Origin: Cytobacillus depressus
GTDB taxonomy: Bacteria > Bacillota > Bacilli > Bacillales > Cytobacillaceae
Length of the DNA stretch: 64,000 bases
Assembly (NCBI RefSeq): GCF_008923245.1
Contig: NZ_WBOS01000001.1
Coordinates: forward strand, 1,014,215-1,078,214
Direction of reading: 5' to 3'
Shown here piece by piece: positions 25,007-34,948 of the stretch. How positions within the stretch are numbered: the first letter of the stretch is position 1; the number at the start of each line of letters is the position of its first letter. A model generated the notes under the pieces. The model saw only the letters and a program-made list of their open reading frames with translations, was not told the origin of the DNA and made no database searches. Made by a program: the position numbers and the translations under genes.

Positions 25007-26101
25007 TTACTTTAAAAACACTCTCATAAGTCCAGCAGGCATCCATTTCTGTACAGCTCGATACGCTAGGCCGTTTAAATAGAAAAAGTAGCTAATCATG
25101 CCTCCGGTTTTAATCATCCCTCTTGCTAGCTTCTTTACATTTCTTTGCTTGCGAACTTTTTCATCCGATAAATAGATCCCTAATAGACCACGGTTTATCA
25201 ATTGGTGAAAGCGTTTATGAGGGAGCTGCTCTGTATGCTTGTCCGCTTCTTTAACGAAGTGCTTTAGCCGATCGAAGAGCTTTTCTTCATTTTCATAATA
25301 AAAGCAGAAGTTTAAATCTCCGCCGGCTCGATCCTCTTCTTGGTCAATAAAATAATCTAATAATATATGCAGGCCTTGTATGTAAGGAAAATAGCCATTG
25401 CGAATCTTTTCAGCATCTGCTTTTTCGAAATCCTCTCTCATGGCATAAGAGACAAGACAGAAAATCCCTAATGTTGAACCAGAGCAAGCAGAGAACTCAT
25501 ACCACTCCATTTCGGGGATTTGCTCCTTATATTCATGGAACCAATCTTGTAGACGTGGAACCCGGTCCTCTACCTGCACATGCTTATGCACTTGTAAATC
25601 ACAATAGTACTGGCATAATTCTAATAAATATTCTTTGATTTCATCATAATGATCTAATTCAGCTAAAACTTCTCGACACATTACAACAAGGTCAGCTAAA
25701 TAATTTCCGTCTTCTTGTTCATTTCGGAAGCGATAATAATTTCTCGAGTCAGCATCAGCTGACAAACAATCCATCATTGACTCATGTAAAGCAGCAAAAT
25801 CCTCAGGATCTAAAGACGTACTGCGATCACATAAATTATCCAAATAGTCACTGATTGTTTGGTAGGCGACAATGAATTTAATCGCTATTTCATATTTTTC
25901 TTTTGCCATTAACGCCATAATGGCGCCGCCTTCACAATGAAAGGTTTTATGTTCAATACTGGCTAATGCTTGTTTTCTTAGTTCTGGATCTGGAATGGTT
26001 TCCGCTCTCTTCCTCCAGAAATCTAGTTCCTTATGAACAATGGGCAATATTTTGCGATAGACATTTGACATTAAACTGATTGGCATAGATGGAACACTCA
26101 A
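25007..26101 (-). CDS. ytpB: Tetraprenyl-beta-curcumene synthase YtpB
   Basis: Makes the C35 terpene tetraprenyl-beta-curcumene from heptaprenyl diphosphate; products act as sesquarterpenes in Bacillus. 364 aa, all-alpha. It belongs to a large terpene synthase class that lacks the standard DDxxD arrangement but has Asp-rich helices (SDYLDNLCDRS and LLDYFIDQEEDR). The start is a TTG with AAGGAG ten bases upstream. In B. subtilis it is next to ytpA, as here, though separated here by a Family II copy. Confidence 0.9.
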   Translation of the reverse strand: MSVPSMPISLMSNVYRKILPIVHKELDFWRKRAETIPDPELRKQALASIEHKTFHCEGGAIMALMAKEKYEIAIKFIVAYQTISDYLDNLCDRSTSLDPEDFAALHESMMDCLSADADSRNYYRFRNEQEDGNYLADLVVMCREVLAELDHYDEIKEYLLELCQYYCDLQVHKHVQVEDRVPRLQDWFHEYKEQIPEMEWYEFSACSGSTLGIFCLVSYAMREDFEKADAEKIRNGYFPYIQGLHILLDYFIDQEEDRAGGDLNFCFYYENEEKLFDRLKHFVKEADKHTEQLPHKRFHQLINRGLLGIYLSDEKVRKQRNVKKLARGMIKTGGMISYFFYLNGLAYRAVQKWMPAGLMRVFLK

Positions 26102-26117
26102 TTAAAATTCACTCCTT

Positions 26118-26410
26118 AGAAAAGCGCAAGCGCCTTCGGAACAATAAAAAGGAAAATTGTTCCTACGAGGATAACTCCGAGAGCTTTCCTTTGTGCTCAC
26201 CCCCGACAAGCATAACACAAGCCTCTCGGAAAAGTGTCCTTTACCTTTCATGGAGGATTGGCTTATGACCTCGAGGTCGACAAAAACGCGACGTCCTCCC
26301 AAAAGCTTCATTTTGGTCGTGCGATGTATCGCTGATAGAAGCCTTCCTTGTCCTGTCGCATTGTCGGCACTAGTACATCCTGTACGTCGAGGTAGGCACT
26401 TGAGCTAGAC
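26118..26410. repeat. Family II repeat, long copy R2
   Basis: Opens GAAAAGCGCAAGCGCC and ends GAGCTAGACA. Contains GGAACAAT...ATTGTTCC near 26137-26162, a central hairpin 26211-26267 framed by CATAA and TTATG, and GTACA-TCC-TGTAC at 26373-26385. It separates ytpB from ytpA; no gene in the 310-bp gap. Confidence 0.85.
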
Positions 26411-26411
26411 A

Positions 26412-27218
26412 CTAGACAATATAGCCGATCGCTTTTAACTGGCTATTGACGAAATCCTTGGCATACTCAAATACTTCTTCCCGTTCAGGTTCATTGAATA
26501 TTTCATGATAACATTTTGGCCACTCTTTAAATCGTTTTTCGGAAAATGGCGCATGGTTAAACCAATCGCTTACTGATTTTTTATTAACAATTAAATCATC
26601 GCCCCCCTGCATAGCAAGTAGCGGGACATCTTGAGTTTTATCAAGCTTTTCAAATGCAAGCTTAGTAGCATGTATTAATTCGCGATACCACCTTACAGAT
26701 ACCTTTGTTACATATAATGTGTCATTAGCATCCGCATCACGTACATCAATATTTCTTGTCGCCATATCAACGGTAAGTCCAGAGTTCATACGCAAACTTG
26801 GAAAAGTTTTATTTAATACATAGGAAAATATATTAAGAAAATGATTTGGCTTTTTAATTAAACCAAGACAAGGGGATGACAGGATGACACCGGCTAACTT
26901 CAATCGTTCCTCCTGCAAAAGACGAATTGATATTAAACCTCCCATGCTATGCCCCAAAAGAAAAACTGGTAATTCAAATTTATAAGCCGCTTGTATCCAA
27001 TCCTTCACTTCAAACAAATACTCATCAAAAGAATCAATGTGACCCCGCCGTGATCTTGTTGTCATCCCTTGGCCCGGAAGATCTCCCATAATGACATGAA
27101 AACCTGACAAACGCCACATCTCGATTAGCCAGCCATAACGGCGATGATGCTCCATTGCACCATGAACCATAACGATTACTGCTTTAGCCTCTCCTTCAGC
27201 TTCCCATTTCCACATCAT
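26412..27218 (-). CDS. ytpA: Alpha/beta hydrolase YtpA, lysophospholipase type
   Basis: 268-aa monoacylglycerol-lipase-like hydrolase. The nucleophile elbow is GHSMGG (about residues 88-93), with MVHGAMEHHRRYG near the start forming the oxyanion region and a late GGDDLIV/HEIFNE for the acid and histidine. B. subtilis YtpA is linked to formation of the phospholipid antibiotic bacilysocin. Two adjacent ATG codons follow GGGAGG at spacings of 4 and 7; either could be used. Confidence 0.87.
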   Translation of the reverse strand: MMWKWEAEGEAKAVIVMVHGAMEHHRRYGWLIEMWRLSGFHVIMGDLPGQGMTTRSRRGHIDSFDEYLFEVKDWIQAAYKFELPVFLLGHSMGGLISIRLLQEERLKLAGVILSSPCLGLIKKPNHFLNIFSYVLNKTFPSLRMNSGLTVDMATRNIDVRDADANDTLYVTKVSVRWYRELIHATKLAFEKLDKTQDVPLLAMQGGDDLIVNKKSVSDWFNHAPFSEKRFKEWPKCYHEIFNEPEREEVFEYAKDFVNSQLKAIGYIV

Positions 27219-27397
27219 TAATCCTCCCTAACCTTATGGTGAAATGAAAATTCTACTATAAATTATAGCTTAGTTATTTAGTTTCATCATTAATTTCACT
27301 CTTTATCAATAATATTTTTGAATCATGACTAAAGGACAAGATTGCCCCCTTCTATGATAGAATAAAAATAATGAAAACATTTGAAGGAGAGCATAGT

Positions 27398-27910
27398 ATG
27401 ATTTATCCATATGATGGGAAATTTCCAAAAATCGCAGAATCAGTTTTTATCGCTGATTACGCCACCGTCACAGGGGATGTTGAAATTGGGGAAGAGTCCA
27501 GTGTGTGGTTTAATACGGTTATTCGCGGAGATGTCGCCCCGACGGTAATTGGCAAAAAAGTGAATATCCAAGACAACTCGGTCCTGCACCAAAGCCCAAA
27601 TAATCCACTAATCTTAGAAGATGAAGTGAGCATTGGCCATCAGGTTATCCTTCATAGCTGCATTATTCGCCGAAAAGCACTCATTGGTATGGGATCAATT
27701 ATACTTGATGGTGCTGAAATTGGTGAAGGCGCTTTTATCGGTGCCGGCAGTTTAGTAACACAAGGCAAAAAAATCCCTCCGAATACACTAGCTTTCGGAA
27801 GACCAGCTAAAGTGATTCGCGAGTTAACTCCAGAAGATATTGAAGATATGGAAAGAATATGCAGAGAATATGCTGAAAAAGCCCAGTATTATAAAGCATT
27901 GCAAAAATAA
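27398..27910 (+). CDS. ytoA: Gamma-carbonic-anhydrase-like protein YtoA
   Basis: Left-handed beta-helix protein of hexapeptide repeats, 170 aa. Zinc-site histidines fall in SVLHQSPNN and GHQVILHSC, as in gamma carbonic anhydrases, though activity of YtoA homologues is not established. The frame starts earlier (27371), but GGAGA seven bases before the ATG at 27398 and the family N terminus [12 protein letters not shown] fix the start. Divergent from ytpA and convergent with asnB. Confidence 0.88.
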   Translation: MIYPYDGKFPKIAESVFIADYATVTGDVEIGEESSVWFNTVIRGDVAPTVIGKKVNIQDNSVLHQSPNNPLILEDEVSIGHQVILHSCIIRRKALIGMGSIILDGAEIGEGAFIGAGSLVTQGKKIPPNTLAFGRPAKVIRELTPEDIEDMERICREYAEKAQYYKALQK

Positions 27911-27984
27911 TTGATCTATTTTTTAACATGTCCTTTTCCGAAAAGACTTATTCTATTTCACTGCTATAAGGAATCATATTGAAC

Positions 27985-29853
27985 TCATTGGTCAGTGCTA
28001 TTTATGGAAATGGCCCCGATTTCATACTTTTTTTCAACAAATATTGCATACCATAACATAAACATTAGCACCGTCCAAATCTTTCTGCTGTTATCGAATT
28101 TATCATTGCAATGATCATCTAGCAGCTTATACAAATAATCCTTTTTAAATAAATGATCCGTGTTGCTTTCACGGATTATTTTTTTTGCCCAATCATTCAT
28201 TTCATCCTTTAGCCAATACCGGATTGGTACGGGAAATCCGAGTTTTTTTCGATGTAAGACGTGATTGGGAACAATTCCTTCCATTGCTTTTCGTAAAATA
28301 TATTTCGTTGTTCCATTCGTAATTTTTAACCCGCTCGGTATTTTGGATGCTACCCGAAATACTTCTTTATCTAAAAAGGGGGCCCGCAACTCTAATAAAT
28401 GGGCCATAGTCATTTTATCTGCTTTTAATAGTATATCTCCCCGCAGCCAAGTATGAATATCGATGTACTGCATGCGGTTAATTGAATCATATTCAAGGCT
28501 CTCTTGATAAAGAGAAGATGTAATACTTGTATAGCGTAAGCTTTCATCATATGGCTGAAAAAACCTTCCCTTTTCTTGCTCAGTAAATATTTTTGCATTG
28601 CCAATATATCTTTCCTTCAATGGAGTAACTCCACGCTCTATAAAGCTTTTTCCTCTTGTTCCCTCGGGAATAAGAGCCACAATGACACTCAATAATTTTT
28701 TAATACAGTTAGGTATATAATTAAATACTTTTAGCGATTGCGGTTCGTGGTAGATATTATAGCCTCCGAATAATTCATCGGCCCCTTCTCCTGATAAAAC
28801 AACTTTCACATGTTTATTTGCTTTCTTTGCAGCAAAATAAAGCGGAATGCAAGCAGGGTCTGCAAGTGGATCTGTCAAGTGCCACATGATCTTGGGCAGC
28901 TCATTCATGAAATCTTCAGGAGTAATAATTGTACTTATATTTTCAAGTCCAAGCTTGGCAGCAGTTTCCTCCGCAATATCAATCTCACTGAAGCCCGATT
29001 GCTCAAATCCAACAGAGAATGTCTTCATATCTGAATGATATTCCTTTGCAATCGAAGCAATGATTGAAGAATCAATCCCTCCTGAAAGAAAGGATCCAAT
29101 CGGCACATTACCTTGCATATGCAATTGAATAGATTGAAATAAAGCAGCTCTTATCTCTCGAACAAAATCATCTTCCTGTTTTTGAATTGGATGAAAGGCT
29201 GCTTTCCAATAACGTTTAATCATCATCGGAGAACCAAAATTCCTTGTAAAATAATGCCCAGGCTCAAGCTTTCGAATCTCTTTTGTCATCGTGTCCGGCT
29301 CTGGGACAAACTGAAAGGTTAAATAATGCTGTAAGGCTTCCATATTCAACTTATCATATTGAAGGTCTGCTAGAATTAATTTCTTTTCAGAGGCAAAGTA
29401 TATCTCTTCGATGCCTTCATAATAAAATAACGGTTTAATCCCAAAAGGATCTCTAGCACCAAACAAGACCTTATCTTCCTTATCCCAAATGACAAAAGCA
29501 AACTTTCCTCGAAGCTTTTCAACCATTTTTTCTTTAATACTGCAATATAAAGCTAAAATAGTTTCTGAATCAGAATTTGATTTGAAGATCAATCCTTTGG
29601 AAATAAGATCTTCTCTTAGTTCAGAATGATTATAAATTTCCCCATTATAAACGATCCAATAGCGATCGTTTTCATAGGATAATGGCAGCTTTTCGTGTTC
29701 ATCACTACTCATATTTAAACCCCTATAACCGAGTAAAACATGGCCATCAGAATAATAGCCATCATAAGATGGTCCGGGTAAGTGATTCAATTGTAAGGGC
29801 TGATTAGTCTCTAATTGTTCTTTTTCTTGAATATAGCCAATAAAACCACTCAT
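27985..29853 (-). CDS. asnB: Asparagine synthetase homologue lacking the glutaminase nucleophile
   Basis: 622-aa two-domain protein. Active AsnB begins Met-Cys-Gly-Phe, Cys being the N-terminal nucleophile after Met removal; here codon 2 is Ser (MSGFIGY). The conserved HRGPDSDGY is replaced by NHLPGPSYDGY and about 17 residues before it are lost, while NGEIYN (70-75) remains. The synthetase domain looks intact: SGGIDSS (257-263), SGEGADELFGGYNIY, and GDILLKADKMTMA. Asparagine synthesis would then rely on free ammonia (inference). The ATG at 29853 has GGTGG upstream; a further ATG at 29868 lacks such a site. Same neighbours (ytoA, metK) as B. subtilis asnB. Confidence 0.88.
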   Translation of the reverse strand: MSGFIGYIQEKEQLETNQPLQLNHLPGPSYDGYYSDGHVLLGYRGLNMSSDEHEKLPLSYENDRYWIVYNGEIYNHSELREDLISKGLIFKSNSDSETILALYCSIKEKMVEKLRGKFAFVIWDKEDKVLFGARDPFGIKPLFYYEGIEEIYFASEKKLILADLQYDKLNMEALQHYLTFQFVPEPDTMTKEIRKLEPGHYFTRNFGSPMMIKRYWKAAFHPIQKQEDDFVREIRAALFQSIQLHMQGNVPIGSFLSGGIDSSIIASIAKEYHSDMKTFSVGFEQSGFSEIDIAEETAAKLGLENISTIITPEDFMNELPKIMWHLTDPLADPACIPLYFAAKKANKHVKVVLSGEGADELFGGYNIYHEPQSLKVFNYIPNCIKKLLSVIVALIPEGTRGKSFIERGVTPLKERYIGNAKIFTEQEKGRFFQPYDESLRYTSITSSLYQESLEYDSINRMQYIDIHTWLRGDILLKADKMTMAHLLELRAPFLDKEVFRVASKIPSGLKITNGTTKYILRKAMEGIVPNHVLHRKKLGFPVPIRYWLKDEMNDWAKKIIRESNTDHLFKKDYLYKLLDDHCNDKFDNSRKIWTVLMFMLWYAIFVEKKYEIGAISINSTDQ

Positions 29854-30010
29854 TCTAATTCCACCCATTCTAGTTTCTTATTTTAAAGAAGATGATAGGT
29901 GTCATGTTTGATTTTTCATTTAAGGGAAGTATCCGAGTGCAGATGTTTGCGAAGTAATGAGGAGTATTTTATCCTATTCATCTTTTAAAAGCTTCAATCA
30001 TAAGACGAAT

Positions 30011-30057
30011 AAAAAAAGCGAAAGTTACATAAGAAATGCAACTCCCGCTCTTTTCTT
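30011..30057 (-). terminator. Terminator of metK
   Basis: AAGAGCGGGAGTT / AACTTTCGCTTTTTTT stem with T run on the minus strand, just after the stop at 30059. Confidence 0.85.
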
Positions 30058-30058
30058 A

Positions 30059-31258
30059 TTATTTTAAAGCAGCTGCACGTAATTCTTCTGCTTTATCTGT
30101 ACGCTCCCAAGGAAGATCGATATCAGTACGTCCGAAGTGTCCGTAAGCAGCTGTTTGCTTATAAATCGGACGGCGTAAGTTCAGCATGTTAATGATGCCT
30201 GCTGGACGTAGATCGAAGTTTTTGCGAACTAAGTCAACTAACACATCTTCTTCTACATTACCTGTTCCGAACGTATCAATGGAGATAGATACTGGCTGTG
30301 CAACACCGATTGCATAAGCAAGCTGAACTTCTACTTTGTCAGCTAAGCCAGCAGCTACAATATTTTTCGCCACATAACGTGCCGCATAAGCAGCAGAACG
30401 GTCAACCTTAGTAGGATCCTTACCAGAGAAAGCGCCACCGCCATGACGAGCATAGCCACCATATGTGTCAACGATAATTTTACGGCCTGTTAAACCAGCA
30501 TCCCCTTGAGGTCCGCCAATTACGAAGCGTCCAGTAGGGTTGATAAAGTATTTTGTATCCTCATCAATTAGTTCTTGTGGAACAACTGGGTTGATGACAT
30601 GTTCTTTAATATTGCGCTGAATTTGCTCTAAGCTAATTTCAGGGTGATGCTGAGTAGAAATAACAATCGTATCAATACGAACAGGCTTGTTATTTTCATC
30701 ATACTCAACTGTTACTTGTGTTTTTCCATCTGGACGAAGGTAAGGAAGGATTTCTTCTTTACGTACTTCAGTCAAACGGCGTGCTAATTTATGAGATAAT
30801 GAAATTGGAAGCGGCATAAGCTCCTTCGTTTCATTACATGCAAATCCGAACATTAAACCTTGGTCACCAGCACCAATAGCTTCAATTTCTTCATCAGTCA
30901 TTTGCCCTTCACGAGCTTCTAAAGCTTGGTCAACTCCCATCGCAATATCTGGTGATTGCTCATCGATAGAAGTTAAAACCGCACAAGTTTCTGAGTCAAA
31001 ACCGTATTTCGCACGAGTGTAGCCGATCTCTTTGACAGTTTCGCGAACGATTTTTGGAATATCTACATAAGAAGATGTAGTAATTTCTCCTGCAATTAAA
31101 ACTAAACCTGTTGTAACAGATGTTTCTGCTGCTACACGGGCATTTGCATCCTGGGCTAAAATGGCATCTAAAATGGCATCAGAAATTTGGTCACAAATTT
31201 TATCCGGATGACCTTCAGTAACTGATTCAGATGTAAACAAACGGCGTTTTGTTGACAT
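30059..31258 (-). CDS. metK: S-adenosylmethionine synthetase
   Basis: Makes SAM from methionine and ATP. 399 aa. Motifs: [16 protein letters not shown] (residues about 11-26), [10 protein letters not shown], and the P-loop-like [20 protein letters not shown] good GGAGGA precedes the ATG. Controlled by the S-box at 31390-31572. In B. subtilis metK likewise lies between asnB and pckA. Confidence 0.97.
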   Translation of the reverse strand: MSTKRRLFTSESVTEGHPDKICDQISDAILDAILAQDANARVAAETSVTTGLVLIAGEITTSSYVDIPKIVRETVKEIGYTRAKYGFDSETCAVLTSIDEQSPDIAMGVDQALEAREGQMTDEEIEAIGAGDQGLMFGFACNETKELMPLPISLSHKLARRLTEVRKEEILPYLRPDGKTQVTVEYDENNKPVRIDTIVISTQHHPEISLEQIQRNIKEHVINPVVPQELIDEDTKYFINPTGRFVIGGPQGDAGLTGRKIIVDTYGGYARHGGGAFSGKDPTKVDRSAAYAARYVAKNIVAAGLADKVEVQLAYAIGVAQPVSISIDTFGTGNVEEDVLVDLVRKNFDLRPAGIINMLNLRRPIYKQTAAYGHFGRTDIDLPWERTDKAEELRAAALK

Positions 31259-31389
31259 GCTGATGTTCCTCCTTATATATGAAAATAAACTCGATTGATA
31301 CGGAACTCATTCCCTAATTAGTATGAAGTAAAATTGGAGTTTTTATGATTAAGCGTATAGGCTTTCTCAAAAAGCTACCATCAAAATGC

Positions 31390-31572
31390 AAAATAAAAAA
31401 CCTTTCCATCTATGTGAAAAGGTTGAAGCAAATCGATTCGCGCCTTTCACTCTTATCGTTCAAGGAATATTCCTTGCGTCAGGTTAGCACCTTTGCTAAA
31501 AATTCTAGTTAAGCAGGTTGCTGGGCTTCATCGGGCCTGTCCCTCCGCCAGCTCGGGATAAGAGAGTATCCG
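31390..31572 (-). promoter_or_regulatory. SAM-I riboswitch (S-box) of metK
   Basis: Minus strand: CTCTTATCCCGAGC closing stem, GGCGGAGGGACAGGCCC, GATGAAGCCCAGCAACC, AGGTGCTAA, and the returning GATAAGAG; all S-box hallmarks in order. The terminator hairpin CCTTTTC / GGAAAGGTTTTTT lies at 31394-31430. SAM binding is expected to end transcription before metK. Confidence 0.96.
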
Positions 31573-31583
31573 TTCAAGGATAA

Positions 31584-31613
31584 ATCATATCGTAATATAT
31601 AAAAAGAAGTCAA
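31584..31613 (-). promoter_or_regulatory. Sigma-A promoter of metK
   Basis: TTGACT (31613-31608) and TATGAT (31589-31584) with 18-bp spacing, just upstream of the S-box. Confidence 0.75.
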
Positions 31614-31656
31614 TAGGATTCTCGATTAAATTTATGTTTTTTTTCGTTCATGTGCA

Positions 31657-32031
31657 TCATAACGAACAACTGCCATTATCACATTTTTTTCTGAAGAATT
31701 TATGTCTATTTTTTGCGATTAATTTATAAATCGGATTTCCAAAGAGGGACATTCCAGGTAAGTAAAGGAAGTAGCCCAAAACGATAGTTTGTGAGGAAAG
31801 CAAGAATAAATAACGAACTGCATGGAACCCTTTGTACACTTTTCCCCTGGCGGTAATAATATGAAGCTCTCTTCGTAATTCGATTTTATCAAAAGAGTGT
31901 GGAGACTCGCTTTTCTCATATTCTTGAAGCGAAACCCAGCTCACCTTCTGCTTTCGATCGATTTTTTCGAAAAATTGTTTTGATTCCTTGCATAATGTGC
32001 ATGTTTCATCGTATAATGCAATCGTTTTCAC
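31657..32031 (-). CDS. DCC-family thiol-disulfide protein (DUF393)
   Basis: 124-aa protein of the DCC family, named for the Asp and Cys pair seen here as YDETCTLCKES (residues 7-17). Predicted thioredoxin-like fold; the reaction is unknown. The C terminus is basic and Cys-containing (KKCDNGSCSL). The start is a GTG after GGGGTGGG. It stands alone between the metK leader and the divergent pckA. Confidence 0.85.
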   Translation of the reverse strand: MKTIALYDETCTLCKESKQFFEKIDRKQKVSWVSLQEYEKSESPHSFDKIELRRELHIITARGKVYKGFHAVRYLFLLSSQTIVLGYFLYLPGMSLFGNPIYKLIAKNRHKFFRKKCDNGSCSL

Positions 32032-32242
32032 CTATGCCCACCCCTTTTGATTTTATATATATATTTTACCATATTCAGCGTTAATGAATGAGGTTAGCAA
32101 TATCATTATATTATGCCTAAATGAGAGAAATATTTAATGAAAAAAAACGATAATTAGTATAGACTAATCATCTCAATGTGTTATACTATTTATAAATTGA
32201 ATTGACTTCATAAATATAACGTAAAAGGAAGGTATTAATCAG

Positions 32243-33829
32243 ATGAACTCTGTTAGCATTCCGAATAAATTAACTGATTTATTAAAAGGCAATAACATTC
32301 AAGTACAATTATCTGTTCCTCAGCTTGTGGAAAAGGTATTAAATCGTAAAGAAGGCTCACTTACTTCAACTGGTGCTGTTTGTGCAACAACTGGAAAGTA
32401 TACTGGCCGTTCTCCTAAAGATAAATATATTGTAGAAGAAGCATCTTCAAAAGATAAAATTGACTGGGGCAGTGTAAACCAGCCTATTTCAGAAGAAGCA
32501 TTTTCAAATCTTTATGATAAAGTTTTAAACTACCTGCTAGAAAAAGAAGAAGTATTTGTATTTAAAGGTTTTGCAGGTGCTGACACGAAACATCGCCTTC
32601 CAATTCAAGTAATTAACGAATATGCATGGCATAATTTATTTGCTCACCAGCTTTTCATCCGCCCGTCTGATGAAGAATTATTAGATCATCAAGCGGAATT
32701 TTCTGTTATTTCTGCTCCTACTTTTAAAGCAGATCCAGCTGTTGACGGTACAGCATCTGAAACATTTATTATTGTATCTTTTGAGCGCCGTACTGTTTTA
32801 ATCGGCGGTACAGAATATGCTGGAGAAATTAAGAAATCGATTTTCTCTGTTATGAACTACTTACTTCCGGAAAACGGCATTTTACCAATGCACTGCTCTG
32901 CCAACGTTGGCAATGAGGGAGATGTTGCATTATTCTTCGGTCTATCTGGAACAGGTAAGACAACATTATCAGCAGATCCAAATCGTCGTCTGATCGGTGA
33001 CGATGAGCACGGCTGGTCTCCAAACGGTGTATTCAATATCGAAGGCGGCTGCTATGCAAAATGCATCGGTTTAACTCGCGAAAAAGAACCACAAATTTTT
33101 GATGCCATCCGTTTCGGTTCTGTGCTTGAAAATGTTGTGATTAACAGCGAATCACGTGTAGCTGATTATGATGATAACACATTAACTGAAAATACGCGCG
33201 CAGCATACCCGTTGCAAGCGATTGATAATATCGTTGATCCAAGCATTGCTGGTCATCCAAATACAATTGTATTTTTAACAGCTGATGCGTTTGGCGTATT
33301 GCCTCCTATCGCAAAATTATCTAAAGAGCAAGCGATGTACCATTTCCTAAGTGGATATACATCGAAGCTTGCTGGTACAGAGCGTGGAATTACTTCACCT
33401 CAAGCAACGTTCTCAACTTGCTTTGGTTCACCATTCCTTCCGCTTCCTGCAACAGAGTATGCAGAAATGCTTGGGAAGAAAATCGATGAGCACAATGCAA
33501 AGGTATTCTTAGTGAATACAGGCTGGACTGGCGGCGAATACGGCGTTGGTAACCGCATGAAGCTTGCTTACACTCGTGCGATGGTACAATCTGCATTAGA
33601 AGGCGAATTAAATAATGTAGAGACTGTGAAAGACGATATCTTCGGTCTTGAAATTCCGTTACACGTACCAGGTGTACCTGATGAAGTTCTTCAGCCAAAC
33701 AAAACATGGGCTGACCAAGCGGCATATGAAACAAAGGCTAAGGAATTAGCAGCGAAATTCCGTGAGAACTTTAAGAAGTTTTCTAACGTCCCTGCTGAAA
33801 TTGAAGAACAGGGCGGACCGATTGCATAA
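32243..33829 (+). CDS. pckA: ATP-dependent phosphoenolpyruvate carboxykinase
   Basis: Converts oxaloacetate and ATP to PEP and CO2, first step of gluconeogenesis. 528 aa. Motifs: [13 protein letters not shown] (substrate region), HCSANVG metal ligand region, the kinase loop [14 protein letters not shown] (about residues 233-246), and [17 protein letters not shown] precedes the ATG. Its TAA (33827-33829) is directly followed by Family I copy C. Confidence 0.97.
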   Translation: MNSVSIPNKLTDLLKGNNIQVQLSVPQLVEKVLNRKEGSLTSTGAVCATTGKYTGRSPKDKYIVEEASSKDKIDWGSVNQPISEEAFSNLYDKVLNYLLEKEEVFVFKGFAGADTKHRLPIQVINEYAWHNLFAHQLFIRPSDEELLDHQAEFSVISAPTFKADPAVDGTASETFIIVSFERRTVLIGGTEYAGEIKKSIFSVMNYLLPENGILPMHCSANVGNEGDVALFFGLSGTGKTTLSADPNRRLIGDDEHGWSPNGVFNIEGGCYAKCIGLTREKEPQIFDAIRFGSVLENVVINSESRVADYDDNTLTENTRAAYPLQAIDNIVDPSIAGHPNTIVFLTADAFGVLPPIAKLSKEQAMYHFLSGYTSKLAGTERGITSPQATFSTCFGSPFLPLPATEYAEMLGKKIDEHNAKVFLVNTGWTGGEYGVGNRMKLAYTRAMVQSALEGELNNVETVKDDIFGLEIPLHVPGVPDEVLQPNKTWADQAAYETKAKELAAKFRENFKKFSNVPAEIEEQGGPIA

Positions 33830-33983
33830 AGTGAAACTTCATTCAGTGGGGGGGCTTTTCATCCCCCATTGAATGTTAGTTGAACTTATCGGGCCTTTAC
33901 GGGCAGTTGATCTCCCACCAAAACTTCTTCGATTCTTCTAAAGTTTTATGGTGGGGATCTTACTGCCCGTTAATCTGCGATAA
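33830..33983 (+). repeat. Family I two-hairpin element, copy C
   Basis: Starts AGTGAAACTTCATTCAGTGG at the base after the pckA stop. Hairpin 1 closes CCCCCATTGAATG; hairpin 2 pairs ACGGGCAGT..ATCTCCCACC with GGTGGGGATCTT..ACTGCCCGT; ends TTAATCTGCGATA. TTATCG upstream and CGATAA at the end also pair. Confidence 0.9.
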
Positions 33984-33987
33984 TTTT

Positions 33988-34016
33988 TAAGGGTGTCACT
34001 TTTCGTGACACCTTTT
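33988..34016. terminator. Bidirectional terminator, pckA / ytmA
   Basis: AAGGGTGTCAC-TTTTC-GTGACACCTTTTTT between convergent genes. Confidence 0.92.
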
Positions 34017-34775
34017 TTGGTTTTTCATCCAATTTGTTAAGTCCGCAACTACTTTTCGATTTGTGGCAGGCGGAAAATAGTGCGTGAAATCTTCAAAGTA
34101 CCAGCTCTCAACTTTTTTGTTAAGCTCCTTCAACCTTTTCTCCAACCGATATGCGTGTTCGACAGAGACATTTTTGTCTTGTTCCCCGTGAATAATTAAA
34201 GTTGGGACTTCGAGCTCTTCCAATTGAAAAAGAGGTGTTCGGTATTCATACCGTTCAGGAAACTTAGTTGGGGTGCCGCCAATCACTCTTTTCATCATTC
34301 TCCGAAGATCGTCACGTTCTACATAAGTCAGAAACATATCGCTCACACCGCCCCATGTAACAAGTGATTTCGTCTCCGGGAACTGAATGGCTGTTAATAG
34401 TGCCATCACTCCCCCTCTTGAGAAGCCAAATATATGTACATCCTTTACACGGGGATGTGATTGTAATAGCTGAAAGCCAGCGAATGCATCATTACGATCT
34501 TCACCCGCAAAGTCTTCATTCCCTTCTCCTCCCTGATTTCCTCGATAAAATGGGGCGAAAACAATAAAACCTTCCGAGGCAAACTGAATGATGCGTCCCG
34601 GTCTTACTTTTCCGACGCTTTTTATGCCCCCGCGCAAATAGAGAAAGCCATCATATACCCCTCCATCCTTTGGTTCAGCAAGCAAACCTTTAATTTTCAA
34701 ATCCCCTGATAGATAGGTAACAATTGATAATTCAATATTTGGATGAGGAGATGGGAATTTTTGTTTACTGATCAT
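33996..34775 (-). CDS. ytmA: Alpha/beta hydrolase YtmA (prolyl-oligopeptidase-like)
   Basis: 259-aa hydrolase of the S9/dienelactone-hydrolase type. The nucleophile elbow is GFSRGG (about residues 119-124), the acid in HGEQDKNV and the histidine in DFTHYF. It has no N-terminal propeller or signal peptide, so it is a small cytosolic esterase or peptidase. GGAG lies eight bases before the ATG. Same neighbours in B. subtilis; substrate unknown. Confidence 0.87.
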   Translation of the reverse strand: MISKQKFPSPHPNIELSIVTYLSGDLKIKGLLAEPKDGGVYDGFLYLRGGIKSVGKVRPGRIIQFASEGFIVFAPFYRGNQGGEGNEDFAGEDRNDAFAGFQLLQSHPRVKDVHIFGFSRGGVMALLTAIQFPETKSLVTWGGVSDMFLTYVERDDLRRMMKRVIGGTPTKFPERYEYRTPLFQLEELEVPTLIIHGEQDKNVSVEHAYRLEKRLKELNKKVESWYFEDFTHYFPPATNRKVVADLTNWMKNQKRCHEK

Positions 34776-34948
34776 GCGGTCTCAACTCCTTTTTAAAACT
34801 GGCCAATATTTTGCAAAAGCGACCGATAAAATGGGGTAAATTTCCATTTCTCATTATAAAATTTCCATATAGGCATTCACACATTTTTTGCACACTCATA
34901 CGATAATGTAGGCTAAAAAGCATATTTTTTACTTCAGGAGGTTTCCTT

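Noticed and set aside
33390..33734. 114-codon minus-strand frame inside pckA
   Set aside because: Antisense shadow of a highly conserved enzyme; no binding site and no recognisable protein.
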